Source: Eretmocerus hayati (Eukaryota > Arthropoda > Insecta > Hymenoptera > Aphelinidae). Taken from it: DNA of 64,000 bases. The translations under genes and the position numbers were made by a program. How positions within the stretch are numbered: the stretch's first letter is position 1; each line of letters begins with the position of its first letter. This document shows positions 38,961-50,546 of the stretch, one piece after another. Below the pieces are notes generated by a model. The model did not search any database, was not told the origin of the DNA, and saw only the letters and a program-made list of their open reading frames with translations. The stretch covers positions 57,809,797-57,873,796 of the forward strand of contig CM056744.1 in NCBI GenBank assembly GCA_029851415.1. The letters are read 5' to 3'.

Positions 38961-40049
38961 GACGGGAGGAATTTATCTTTTTTTGAACTTCCTTTCTTAG
39001 CTTGAGCTTTGACAAAATCCGGATAGCTAAAACACCACGGTTTGCAATACCGAGCCTCTTCATTATACTTCTTATGAAATTTGCAAATTTTTTGCGGATC
39101 ACGTGGTTGCTGCTCGTTGCTCGCTTGACTATTTTCCGCACGCTCCTGAGAACGCCCGCGATTCTGAGAGAAAAGCCTATCGATTTTTGAGCTGAGAGCA
39201 TTGATTTCATCATTCATTTTCTTAAACGCGTCATCAAAGTCTTTCGAAGAACTAACCGCTGCGCAAGATTGAACGTCACTGGCACTAGAGTTGGAAAATG
39301 AGCTACTATTTACATTGTACACTTGACTTTTTAAGCTAGGAATTTCAGCTAATTCGTCCGCGGCCGCCGCAAGACCATCGAGATCTGTCGCATTCGTAAC
39401 CGCAAGAATGTACCTGTGATTTTCCGGGAGCGTATCTAGAAATATCGATCGCAAAACGTCGTCTGGGCAATTCGCTTGATTCTTATTCCTAAGTTGATTC
39501 AAAATAAAAGATGGTTTACCATCAAGGTTTTACTTCGCCTCGTAAAAGTTGTCGCAAAGTTAGCTCGTCAGAAGTACCAAAAGTTGAAATTAACCTGTCC
39601 TTCACCTCTTGGTATGCATCAGCCGGTTGTGGATTGAGCATTAAAATATCTCTAACCGTAACGAGCGCAGCTTCAGAAAGCTGTTGAACAAGGTAGTCTA
39701 ACTTTGTAGCATCCGAAGGTACTCCCGCGGTTCTAAGTGACGATCCTGCTCGGATGTACCATAAAACCGGATCTTTTGCCATGAAAGGTGCAATTTTTGG
39801 TGCATACGCATTTACGTGACCGATTGGATTTTGAGGAACAATAGGCTGCCGAGCAGGAACACTGTTGGCATTGATAGCACCATTATTTGCATTGTTAATA
39901 TTATTACGCCGAGCGTTTCGGTTTCTCAAAGCATCCATTTCACGCCGCATCGTTTCAAGCTCACCCGTGAGCTCGGCTAATCTAGCTTCGGTCTGGTCAG
40001 CACGCTCTGCGTCACTCATTTCGCACAGAAAATCTAACAGTCTCTGCAT
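38789..40049 (-). pseudogene. Element D gag, frameshifted
   Basis: The first part, 39522-40049 (175 codons), has an N-terminal coiled coil (Glu/Arg/Leu heptads) then a capsid segment (FMAKDPVLWY, TLRQLLRGE). After a stop near 39520 the capsid continues in another frame at 39502 (CPDDVLRSIFLDTLP). It ends with a C/H-rich nucleic-acid-binding segment (CKFHKKYNEEARYCKPWC). The junction is a single frameshift. Confidence 0.8.
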
Positions 40050-41100
40050 ACACTAAACAATAGAAGATTCTTGCTCGCAGGCAAGCCTAGCTCCTGTACG
40101 TAGACAAGTTACAAACATAATTGACAATTTTGCCCTACCCACACATACAAGCATACACGCTCAGCGTTTCAGCAAGATATTTGTCAAAAGTTGAAAATTT
40201 TCGAAATGTCAAATGAGTAAAAATTGAAAACGTGAAAAACAGAAAAATTTTTGCTCAAGTTCCTCGTAATTTTCTCGAAGAGTGATTCGAAGATATTCAC
40301 GACGGTGCGGCGAATTACCCAGAATTTACGCGAGCGCGGAATTCAATCGTCGATACGTTGAAATACCTGCTGCGATGTTTGGAGACTGCGCGCTGACTAC
40401 GCGCAGATACTGGAGCAAAATGGCTGCCGGCGCTGGTGAAAGTGCGGGCGAATTTGGGGCTGTCACCCGCCGTTGGCTGCCACGCTGCTGCGAGGCTCGG
40501 AGGAATGCGCGCCAACTGCACGCAGATGCACCGATGCTCGAAAAGAAGGGCGGCTAGTATTAGACGAACCTCTGTCCGAATAAGTCTATGTATTTTTCAA
40601 GTATCGTTTAAGAAATGAAATTGGTGTCACAGCAATTATTAGAAGTTCAGTTCTTTAATATCGTTGACTTTGGTCACGCATAATTTCTATTACTGAAATT
40701 TCGCATCGGCACCACCACGAGCCCTTGAGTTGAACGCAGCCAGCCACAAAAAGAAGGGAGAGCGGAGCGAAGGTATACAACAACTTTCTCCTCAGCAGTT
40801 AGTCCTCACAAATAGGAACGCCACTACCTATGCATTTCCCTTGCCCCAATCACATATAGTCACATCTCAATACATTCCTTGGCAGAGCTAGCCATCCTAT
40901 AGCTACACGTGTGCTCTATCTCTGCACTCTACACAATTTCCTTAGTGTGCAGCTTTGAATGCAATTTCTTTCAACATTAATTATTTCAAATTTCCGCAGG
41001 TGATTATTTGAAGGAGGCTCCACTCCCGGCTGAACCGCGCGCAGTGTAGGCAAAAATCGGAGCCGTAGTAGTTTCTATTCCAACTCGAGACATAACAATT
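40050..41100. other. Probable retroelement leader/LTR sequence, unresolved
   Basis: This lies between the gag start of element D (minus strand) and the primer-site-like sequence of element C (plus strand). It includes a GC-rich block at about 40280-40560 rich in GCGCG and GCTGCC. No paired LTR copy exists in the window, so edges cannot be set. It probably contains the D leader and part of an LTR of C; no gene is supported. Confidence 0.4.
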
Positions 41101-41790
41101 TGGGGCCCCAATCCGGGATCAATCCTCAAGTAATCACACCGCAAAACGAGCAGCGCATAAATATGGGCACGGAGATGGACAATCACTATAATCACGCGTT
41201 CGAAATTTGTATTGACGAACTTTCCAAATATGATGAAAATTTTGCACAAGCAGCCAGCGAAACAACTATGGTACATTGTATTGAATATCTGCAAGAAAGA
41301 CAACAGAAAAATTATGGACCAAATCAATGAAATCAAATCGATCAAACGTCTAGTACAAGGAAAAGTAGAAGAGAAATGGGTTGAAAAAATCTGCTCAGAT
41401 GACTTAGCCCTCAATATCATTTGTCAGCTCATTAACCATAACATTAGTGTTGAGGAAATTATACTCGCACTGGCTAACATCGAAACTGAAGTGGTATCTG
41501 TAATTCCACCCTTATTGAACTCTGCGGTAGGGATCACAGAAGACGATTTGACCCGCACAACGAGCAACCATGCAGAAATTAGCCCCATTTATCTCACTAA
41601 CCCGTCGGTGTTGCATTCCACCGACAGGTGCAATTTCCCAGGGAAATTTTGAAGCACCCCACGATCGTCATTGAGTCACCCACCTGCTGGGCGCTCAGTG
41701 CAGTTCGATTTACCCAGCACCAATTATCATAATAACGAATTGCCCAACAGTTCATCCTTTCTGTTACCAATACGCAATTTGTCAATGATG
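41101..41790 (+). pseudogene. Element C: primer-site-like sequence and 5' gag remnant
   Basis: TGGGGCCCCAATCCGGGA (41101-41118) looks like a primer-binding site for a Pro-like tRNA and follows ACATAACA, a possible LTR end. An open stretch from about 41212 to 41652 encodes a hydrophilic, mostly helical 146-residue peptide. It may be the N-terminus of a gag; I do not recognise it alone. The block is interrupted by the palindromic element, and gag-like sequence resumes at about 43570. Confidence 0.45.
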
Positions 41791-43565
41791 GATTCCACGC
41801 CAAAGCGACCTACGAAAAGAGGTCATCTCTCAGATCTCAGATTTAACCTTTTTCATTCGATTCTATGGCCCAAAATAGGAACTTCGGACCACCTATGGGG
41901 CCCAAAGAAAATTTCTCCTCCCCATTGCACGCACATCCGTCAACAGGCCGAAAATTTATCGTGTAAAAATTGATGCTCTTTCATTCACGGAAATGGGAAT
42001 ATTTCGAGTTTTTGAATAGCTACCGAATTGCGGATTGCGGCATCTGGAAGGGCATCAAAAAACCTATCGAAAACGTTGTCGGAAATTCCTTCTCTGTGAT
42101 TTGGGGGCCTCCTGGAGGCAAAAGAGTGTTTTTCACTAAAATGTTGATTTCTCAAAAAGCCATTTTTTTTGTTTTTTCAAAATCATATATTTGACGTAAA
42201 ATTTTGCCTTCTTTCGAAAAAAATGGGTTTCAGAGAAGTTTGTGGCGATCCAAGTGACTTATGAGCCATTTTTTGAAAATCCGAATTATTCGGTTTCAGA
42301 AAAAGGCAATTTTCTGCGCATGCGCACAAACGTAGACTTTCGGCGCTACTCTCAATGGAAAGCTGACAAAATTTCCTATGAAATGACTACCCGCAAAGTT
42401 GGAATTCATGCACTGAAACGCGATCTGCAAGGATTAATTATGTCGAATCAAAATCACATGGAAATTCAGCCCATTAATGCCTTCGTGGCGCCTGCTGAGA
42501 TGACACATTCACGAGATCTTCTCGGGACTCAATTTTGAGTACGAAATTGACCTGAAAAAAATTCGGACCACATGGTTTCAACGTAAAATTGTATGAACTT
42601 TCAAAATATGCGATGAAAAACCCCGTTTGAGGCGAACCCGAGGTGCTACAATCAATTTTTCGCGATTTTGAATGTGGAATATCGTATTTTCTGGCAAGAA
42701 ATTGAATGTAGCACCTCGGGTTCGCCTCAAACGGGGTTTTTCATCGCATATTTTGAAAGTTCATACAATTTTACGTTGAAACCATGTGGTTTGAATTTTT
42801 TTCAGGTCAATTTCGTACTCAAAATTGAGTCCCGAGAAGATCTCGTGAATGTGCCATCTCAGCAGGTGCCACGAAGGCATTAATGGGCTGAATTTTCATG
42901 TGATTTTGATTCGACATGATTGATCCCTGCAGATCGCGTTTCAGTGCATGAATTCCAACTTTGCGGGTAGTCATTTTATAGGAAATTTTGTCAGCTTTCC
43001 ATTGAGAGTGGCGCCGAAAATCTACGTTTGTGCGCATGCGCAGAAAATCGCCTTTTTCTGAAACCGAAAAAATCGAATTTTCAAAAAATGGCTCATAAGT
43101 CACTTGGATTGCCCCAAACTTCTCTGAAACCCATTTTTTTCAAAAGAACGCAGAATTTTACGTCAAATGTATGATTTTGAAGAAATAAAAAAAATGGCTT
43201 TTTGAGAAGTCAACATTTTAGTGAAAAACACTCTTTTGCCTCCAGGAGGCCCCCAAATTACAGACAAGGAATTTCCGACAACGTTTTCGATAGGTTTTTT
43301 GATGTCCTTTCAGATGCCGCAACCCGAAAATCGATAGCCATTCAAAAACTCGAGATATTCCCATTTTCGTGAATGAAAGAGCAACGATTTTCACACGATG
43401 AATTTTCGGTCTGTTGACGGATGTGCGTGCAATGGAGAGAAGAAATTTTTTTTGGGCCCCATAGGTGGTCCGAAGTTCCTATTTTGGGCCATAGAATCGA
43501 ATGAAAAAGGTTAAAAAAGAATCTGAGAGATGACCCCTTTTCGTAGGTCGCTTTGGCGTGGAATT
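41791..43565. mobile_element. 1.8-kb palindromic (fold-back) element
   Basis: The two arms, 41791-42650 and 42707-43565 (about 860 bp each), are inverted copies around a 56-bp spacer. The outer ends share ATTCCACGCCAAAGCGACC and the inner ends CGAACCCGAGGTGCTACA. Similarity runs the whole arm with scattered substitutions and small indels. No transposase is visible; short open stretches are mirrored in both arms. It interrupts the gag-like sequence of element C. It may be a fold-back transposon or an inverted duplication; a target duplication is not clear. Confidence 0.85.
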
Positions 43566-43727
43566 CATCCAATATAAGATGCTATAGAGCTCATTCCAAA
43601 ATATAATGGTTTTAACATTCCGCTGATTGATTTTTGGAGGGATGTCGAGAAGCATGTAGTGTAATTCCAGCCGCTAATCAACCAGATCTTGCAAAACTTG
43701 TCAAAATGCGCTTGTCAGGCGAAGCCT
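43566..43727 (+). pseudogene. Element C gag fragment, interrupted by element B
   Basis: A short segment with gag character (NIPLIDFWRDVEKH, later LVKMRLSGEA in another frame), similar to a conserved stretch of insect retroelement gag proteins. It ends exactly where the element B LTR begins (43728), so B inserted into it. Confidence 0.4.
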
Positions 43728-45238
43728 TGTGAGTGCCATAACCCCAAAATTTTAATTTTTCAGTTAATAATCTCCAAAAAACACGTACTAATAAGTCTGT
43801 ATATAAAATTCAAATCCTCGCGCGTATGAGAGCCGATAAGGCAGATGTTTGCTTTCCTTTTAGTGTCACGCGTGGTGAATAGACACACACTAAGACGTAA
43901 ATATGTATATACTCATACATAGAAACTCTAGAATATTCTATGAATTTCTATGAGGAATTTCTTATATGAAACTTCATTAAATCGTAATCTTTCTTTTGTT
44001 ATGATCAAGCTCATTTTCTGAGCTACAAGATGTATATAGACACTTTTTAGAACAAGTTGATTTTGCTTGTTTATTTTATTTTGCAAACTGAATATTCTTG
44101 TTAAAAAACAACAACGATTTTTATTTGTACTTTCTTGATCTATCATTCCATTTATACTCTGAAAAAGTGTAATCTAGCACAAAATTCTTCATTTAAAGGA
44201 AAATAGACTCAAAATCAGATTTGTTGTAAATACTGTAAATATTCATTGCAAAATGTATTTGTGAGTAAAATAGCTTTTTTCCAAATGGAATCATTGATGA
44301 CTAGAATAGCCCAATATGAAAAGAATTCAATTTTTCTTTTGATTTTCATTAAATTTTCAAGATAGATGAAAAGCCACGTGCTTCTGGAAAGTTCTAGGAA
44401 TTTATCTTTTTGTTCCTGTCAATAAATAAAAAATGGGTCAATTTGAATTTTGTGTTGAGTTCATATCCTTTAGAGATCAAGAATCGAATTTTGTATTCAG
44501 ATTTTGCAAGATTTCTCCATTTGTATTATTTTTTCAATGAAATAGTCATTCTTCGAATGATCGATAATCTATTCGTTCATCTACCATACGATATAGATAT
44601 ATTGTACAGTCAAAAGACCAGGTATAAATACAGGCTCGTCAGGCCGTTTAAGCCAGCTTATGCTCAGTTGGAAATCAGAGCTGTATCGAGCTTGGTCTCT
44701 TGGCTATTGCTGTGCTCATGTATATGAGATTCTGAATAAATGCTATTTGATTTCTATATATCTGGAGTTTCAATGTGTATTCAAAATTGGTAGAATCTCG
44801 ATACAGCTCAGAGACGTGATTTGGGTGGAGGAACGGCCCTACGTACCCGCCCTCACAAAAAATCGTACGTCTCATCCAACCTCTACGCAGATATCTAGGA
44901 TTGGTGGGTCGGTGGCCCTAAGTACCCACCACCCCCATCTGTGTATATCTGCGATATCCAAGTCGGGTGACTTTCTAAGGATGATATGCGAGTGGCCCTA
45001 AGTACCCACTCCATTCACCTTCTAAAGTCATAAAATTTCTCTCATCATATTTCATTTCGTCCAAGGGCCTAAGTACCCGAGGATGGGTAAAATTTGATGG
45101 AGAAATAAAACAAATTGATCATCCTAGAAGCCCATTATTATTGCATGAATATACGCACACCTCTATCGAGGCATCCCACGACTATCAATATGCTCCGGCT
45201 CTCTCCCTAGATCCAGAGCCCATATTTGTACCCTTACA
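43728..45238 (+). repeat. Element B 5' LTR (1,511 bp)
   Basis: Begins TGTGAGTGCCATAACCCC exactly as element A and ends CCTTACA before the same primer site. It has TATAAATA at 44623 and AATAAA at 44735. The U5 carries its own hairpin array. The GGCTCT/AGAGCC stem near the end is kept. Confidence 0.9.
44811..45107 (+). other. Element B array of four hairpins with CCCTAAGTAC-type loops
   Basis: Four long arms with terminal loops CCCTACGTAC (44837-44846), CCCTAAGTAC (44916-44925), CCCTAAGTAC (44996-45005) and GCCTAAGTAC (45067-45076). Stems differ: CGG/CCG with outer GAGACGT/ACGTCTC; GGTGG/CCACC with outer GCAGATAT/ATATCTGC; GAGTGG/CCACTC with outer TGACTTT/AAAGTCA; GG/CC with a long outer pairing of ATTTCTC with GAGAAAT. 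Same position and design as the element A array; the loops share AAGT. Confidence 0.82.
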
Positions 45239-45240
45239 TC

Positions 45241-45258
45241 TGGCGCCCAGACAGGGAC
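45241..45258 (+). other. Element B primer-binding site
   Basis: TGGCGCCCAGACAGGGAC, identical to element A, two bases after the LTR. Confidence 0.85.
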
Positions 45259-45577
45259 CCGATAAGTGGAAAAAGCGTGTATTCATGGAATAATATTATT
45301 ACACGATCAGAAAACATATAAGCGATGCACTCTTCAAGTGTTATCGTATTTGAGTTTTAGAGACGTTAGGTTTGTCCTATACCGAGCACGTTTAGATGGC
45401 TCAAAGGCATCTCAGTTGCTGGCTCATATGCGAGCAATATGAATGATAGACATATATAAGTATGTGTTGCCACAAAAAAGCGCGTTTAGCCGCTGTGGTA
45501 TGATAGTCGCTCGTACAAACGAGCATTGCCCCCACTTCGCCTCTTATAGAGCGCGTTCAGTCCGCTCTCAGGCAACC

Positions 45578-45649
45578 ACCTTGCTGGTCTAGTGGCCAGC
45601 ATATCTGACTCCCACGCGGTAGCACGGGGTTCGATTCCCGGACACTAAA
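45578..45649 (+). ncRNA. tRNA-like module in the element B leader
   Basis: Box A TGGTCTAGTGG at 45585-45595 and box B GGTTCGATTCC at 45628-45638, again 43 nt apart. It differs from the element A module at one internal site (CAGCAT for CAGTAT) and in the presumed acceptor strands. Confidence 0.7.
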
Positions 45650-45843
45650 AATTTTTAATGACATATTATCATTTTTTCGAACATATCTTATCACAATCAT
45701 GCATTACTAATTGAATGCAATTCGATTTCCAAAGAAAAAAATAAAATAAAAAAAATAAAAAATTCGTCCATACTCAGTTCGTTCAGTAAAGGCCCCAGCC
45801 AGTAGACAACCCAACCAACTCGAGAGTGTATTTGACGACCAAA

Positions 45844-47223
45844 ATGCCTACTACACGGCGATCAATCGCGGACGAAGACAGGGCTGATGTATCAGCTCAA
45901 GCATTACTAGAGCGTATTGAGAATCCGGTAGACGGGGTCGACGATACACAAGAAAACACTCGAGCATGGACAAGGGCTGTTACTGATGAATTGAAAATAC
46001 TGGATGAAGAACAGGCTCAGCTGGTCACCAGATTAAATAATCTCGAAAAATCACACGACGTACTATCCGCAATAAAGAATCTTGTACATGAGAACGAGAG
46101 TACCACCAAAACTTTAGAAAGTCTCATTAAGGAAAAAGATGAATTCCATCAGAAATTCGATTCCATTTTGGGTACACTGAAAGAAATTTCTGAAGAGAAT
46201 GCTTCGTTGCGGCAAGAGGATAAAGTTCTTAAAGAAACCCTTGTAAAATTGAACGAAAAGGTCCAAATCCTAGATACTGAAAAGGACGAACTCAACAGAT
46301 TCGTGGTGGAATTAAGAAATGAGACCATCGCGGATTTGGAGAAAGATGTCACTTTTGGTCAACAGGCCATGAAAGACATTGGGGAGAGACAGTTAGCAAT
46401 CTGCAATCAAGTCAAAGATTTGAAAAGACAATCTATGGGTTTATCAGAACCAATTACTAGGAGATTGAAATTACCTTCTCCCATTTCCAAAGGAGAATTA
46501 GGAGAAAGACCTGTACGTTTCTTGCGAGATTTTCGCAGGTATGTAGAAACCATGGCTTTAGATGAGCAAGAGCTCTCTCTATTAATTTCTCAATCTCTTC
46601 AGGGGACAGCGATTGGCTGGTTTCACTTACACGAGGAAGAGATCGTCTCTCTTGACGAATTTGAAATCAGATTCAAAGAACAATTCTGGAACGAAAACGT
46701 AAAGCGGTCCATGAAGCAGAAACTCGAATTTGGAAAATATTATTCCAACGGGAAAAAATCCCGCGTAGAATATGCCATTGAACTATTTAATATCGCTCTC
46801 GAATTAGACGAGACGCGAGAAGATACCGACATTGTAAATTAACTATGTCAACATTTTGAAAGAGAAGTAAGGGCAGCCATTCGTGGTAGTGCCGACAAAT
46901 CAAAAAGTGCTTTCTTCAATACTCTCGCTGATTTCGATAATGATGACGCAAGAGCCAGAACAAAACGAGCTCAGCAACAATCGAATCAATCAGACGAGAA
47001 GAAGAAGCCCCAAGAGTGGCAAACTCGAAGTTTGAGTTCGAGCACCACTGAAAAAGATCCTAAAAAACCACCTCAAAAGCCGAAGCCCAAGCCCAGGACT
47101 CAAAAGCCTCCTGAGGCTGAAGAGGCTGAAAAATTGGCGAAGGCTGCGGCAAAAGACTACGAAAAGGACGTCGATGTCCTCAGCTTGGTTGAGGATATTG
47201 AGAATTCGGAAAACTCCCAGTAG
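45844..47223 (+). pseudogene. gag: Element B gag with one nonsense codon
   Basis: Starts at ATG 45844, preceded by the same GTGTATTTGACG context as element A. Coiled coil, capsid and basic tail are as in A. A CAA-to-TAA change at 46840-46842 (codon 333) truncates it inside the capsid; beyond it the frame stays open to TAG at 47221. The preserved ATG shows what element A has lost. Confidence 0.9.
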
Positions 47224-47255
47224 TTGCATGCTCCTCTACGCAGCAACATGCAACT
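47208..47255 (+). promoter_or_regulatory. Element B copy of the gag-pol frameshift signal
   Basis: GGAAAAC, a 7-nt spacer and AGTTGCATG/CATGCAACT are retained. The 16-nt loop has changed at several positions, while the stem has not. Confidence 0.6.
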
Positions 47256-47267
47256 GAGAAAATCAAC

Positions 47268-48191
47268 ATGAGGTCGATTCATAACGATCCCCGAGGGGAT
47301 TTGCTCTACGATATCGAGCCACCAGGGGAAAATTGTGTAAAACGCAAGTGCCCTGAAATTGTTATGAAAATCGAAGGTATTGATATTAGTACCCTTGTGG
47401 ATTCTGGAAGTGAAGTCACTTGCATCTCAGAGGATTTTTATCTGCAACATCAGGACGTCTTTAAAATCTGTCCAACTCTCCCTATCTCCGGGAAGATAAT
47501 CCGAGGAGCCACTGGACAAAAGTCCACTCGTATAAAATACCAATGCCTGATGACTACTCAGATTGGATCTCTGGTTTTCTCTTTAATATTCATTGTAGTT
47601 CCTAAACTAACGAAGGACTGCATACTAGGTTATGATGCACAGAAAGGCCTATAAATGAATATGAATACTGAGAATGAAAAACTAACATTTAAAATCGACA
47701 AAAGAGTCGAGATAGTGTCTTATGTCGATTCTTTCACACTTGATGAAGAATCGTCCTGCTTAAGATTAGCAGTAGACACAGAAACAGAGTCACCTTCGCA
47801 GGGGGTGAACTCATTTTTTGTGGGTAGCTGCTCCTATGGAGCTGCCCATTACTCAGAGTCTTCGGAAGAACTCTCAGATGGAGAGATTGAGGAAAAGCTT
47901 AAGGAATGCACAACGTTAAATCGGCAACAAAAAGCTAGACTACGCAGGCTTATAAAAAAGCATCGTGTAGTTTTCCGAAAATCTCCTGGTCTTCTGAAGA
48001 TCTACGAGCATAAAATGACGCTCAGAGATAATAAGCCTTTCTACTTGAAACCTTATTCCATTCCAATGAATTATAGAGAAAAAGTCAGAGAGGAGATAAA
48101 ACGCCTGTTGAAATATAAAATAATCAGGAGGTCAAATAGTACCTACATAAATCCGATAGTCATCGTAATAAAAAGTGATGGATCCATAAGC
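47268..48191 (+). pseudogene. pol: Element B pol, 5' part only
   Basis: Protease (DSG near residue 45) and the start of RT, cut by the TIR transposon after codon 307 or so. An AAA-to-TAA change at 47652-47654 stops translation after the protease. Otherwise the frame matches element A. Confidence 0.9.
48188..48191. repeat. Target-site duplication of the TIR transposon, left copy (TAAG)
   Basis: TAAG precedes the left TIR and recurs at 49813-49816. Element A has a single TAAG at the homologous site in pol. Confidence 0.7.
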
Positions 48192-49812
48192 ACGGTTGGC
48201 CTGAACTGACTTTAACCAAAAGGTGCGTGCCCCTCAGAATTGATTTTTCTCACTTCAAGTACATGGAAAATGGAAGTTTTTCCCGCAAGAATGGAAATCT
48301 TTGGTCGAGCCGTTTTTCAAAAAAGTCAAGTTAACTGGTTTTCATTGGAATTTCCGTACTAATCTATCCATACTCGATAAAAATGCAATTGTCTCCCTCA
48401 CAATTATTCCTAATTACATTTGAACACGCTAAACTACATCAAAAAGATAGTTTTCAGAAACGATTTTATAGTAAAGGCGAATATCCATGTGTAGCGCTCA
48501 TCGTATACGACACGTATCGAACGTTCACGTCGAATTTGTTAACACAAACACGGGAGTCTATTTGTTATTATCTATACCTGTGGTAAGTATATCTACGAGC
48601 TTTAAGTGTACACTTGGGAGCTCCCCCCCCCCTCCCCCGATAATCTCCCTATGATCGTCCTGTGGGGGAGATTCCCCGCTCGGTGCTCGAATTATTCTCG
48701 GAATGCCAATTTTCTGAAAATCAATCGATAAGAATTTTGCGGGACGAAATTCTTTCACTCACGTCATTCAGTTAGCTGTGGAGCACTCAAATGAAATCTA
48801 CAATATGTCGAAAGACCACGCATTGACACACGATGAGAATCGTCTTAAAATTTGTGTTCTCTGTTTGCGTAAACAGAAAGTTATGTATCCTCTAAAACTA
48901 TAGGAACCTTTCGAAAGAGCTATTTAAAGTTGGAGATTCCAGTAACCCTCAAAGTTCACGCAGTATTCTTCCACATTGAACAGTTTTGTGAGATGAAGAA
49001 GATGGGCCTCGGATTCTATAGTGAGCAATCTATGGAATCGGCACATTTCGACTTCGACTTAACATGGGAAAATTACAAATGTGCGAAATCGAATCCTCAG
49101 TATAAAGAGAAACCTGTTAGATCTTTGTGTGTGTACAACAGTATGCACATTTGAATTGTGATTTATTGATAATAAAATTGTTCCACTTTGAAGAGGGTTC
49201 TTTGTTATGAAATTTCTAGCATCGATTATTGTTGATCCATACTTCCTAGAAAATAGTGATCCACGCAAACATGTATCAGAGGTCGATGGGACAGCTCATC
49301 CTTGATTATCCTCGAAATAATGGCGAAATCAAGATTCAAGATATTTTAATCTGATGTATTTTTCGATTATAGCTCCGCCGACTATTCTGATTCTAGCGGG
49401 AAATAACTTACATTGATCACGTACTTGAAGATAAAAGGAGAAATTCGGAGGAACAAGGACCTTTGAACAAGAGTCCGTGCGACATTATTGCTCGTCTCTC
49501 GGCATCTTGGGACCATGGATATTCGCCTTTACTATAAAATCGTTACTGAAAACTATCTTTCTGATGTATTTTAGCGTGTTCCAATGTAATTAGGGATAAT
49601 TGTGAGGGAGACAATTGCATTTTTATCGAGTATGGATAGATTAGTACGGAAATTCCAATGAAAACCAGTTAACTTGACTTTTTTTAAGAACGGCTCGACC
49701 AAAGATTTTCATTCTTGCGGGAAAAACTTCCATTTTCCATGTACTTCAAGTGAGAAAAATCAATTCTGAGGGGCACGCACCTTTGGGTTAAAGTCAGTTC
49801 AGGCCAACCGTG
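48192..49812. mobile_element. Non-autonomous TIR DNA transposon with 300-bp inverted repeats
   Basis: 1,621 bp. Both ends begin CACGGTTGGCCTGAACTGAC. The inverted repeats extend about 300 bp (48192-48489 and about 49513-49812) with a few mismatches. The inner 1 kb has no long ORF and includes a C-rich tract at about 48625. The 4-bp duplication TAAG is exact. I cannot assign a superfamily; Sola-like elements make 4-bp duplications, but I see no further support. Confidence 0.85.
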
Positions 49813-49817
49813 TAAGG

Positions 49818-50546
49818 TGTTACGGGGATTCGTAACGTGGGTTCTTTTATACTGCACCTGGGGAGTCCTGACTCGACAGGTAGGTAGGTGGAAATTCGGA
49901 AGAGTAATAAATACAAAGGGAATCCCTAGAGCTGCATTTATTAGTCCAAAAGTACAATTAAGAGAGAGAGACTATACAAAATACTGGGGTTGATTCTACT
50001 TGAGTGGAGTCCGTCAAGGGCTGAGGTACTCGACTCGGAATGGCGTTAATGAGCGACGTGGTCAGATCGGTAGGTGAGTTCGTACTGAGAACTGGAAGCC
50101 CGGCGCGTGATTCGAGCGTACGCGACGGAGGCTCGCGATTGACTGCCGTTCTAAGAGCTCGAAACGTACTCGACGGAGTCTCGCGGTAAACTGCGGATCT
50201 AAGCTCCTTGCCAGAGCTTTTAAGCTCTATTCATACTCTCTCGGACCCCGCGTTTCTCCTTCGTTCGTGGCTAGAAGAAATGCAGGTGAGGCGCGGCAGC
50301 GCTTTGTCCTTGCGCCCTTCGTCTAGACTCGCGGGCGCTACTCGCGGTTTCTCGGAGCTTCTCCTAGCTTCTCGAAGTCTCCGCTTCTCTGTATGTCTAT
50401 ACATTAAGATACATAGTATATCTATAGCCTACAATACAAGGTACATCTATATGTTAGAATACCAGCTATGCCTATATGGGTTACGCATATACTCCCATAT
50501 GCGGAGTATATATAGAGCTAGTTGGGAACCGACTAGGTTCCTGACA
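49818..50546 (-). repeat. Possible LTR on the minus strand
   Basis: On the minus strand this block starts TGTCAGGAAC and ends CCCCGTAACA. It carries AATAAATGCAGC followed by about 120 bases to the end, like R-U5. It abuts TAAGG, the last element-B-like bases. No second copy is present, so it may be a solo or truncated LTR. The 152-codon open stretch at 50208 overlaps it and is not convincing. Confidence 0.35.

Larger units (their letters stand above)
36395..40049 (-). mobile_element. Element D: decayed, truncated Ty3/gypsy retroelement, minus strand
   Basis: In minus-strand order: gag, protease, RT/RNase H, integrase. It lacks its 3' end; integrase homology stops near 36488, against satellite-like sequence. 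At least one frameshift in gag and two in-frame stops in pol (near 38490 and 38413) show that it is dead. It belongs to a different lineage from elements A and B: the RT has YIDD, the protease DTGAD, and gag has a C-terminal C/H-rich segment of the kind common in insect gypsy elements. Confidence 0.9.
43728..48191 (+). mobile_element. Element B: truncated relative of element A
   Basis: 5' LTR, primer site, leader, gag and the first third of pol, then interruption by a TIR transposon inside RT. No 3' LTR or remaining pol appears in the window. Coding sequence is very close to element A (long identical runs, mostly silent changes), whereas LTRs and leader have diverged strongly, apart from termini, TATA box, polyadenylation signal and structured motifs. 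Two nonsense codons disable it. Confidence 0.93.

Noticed and set aside
40282..40557. 91-codon GC-rich open stretch
   Set aside because: High GC lengthens open frames on both strands here; no domain, and it lies in probable LTR/leader sequence.
41597..43572. Open stretches inside the palindrome
   Set aside because: Each has a mirror copy in the other arm and no recognisable domain.
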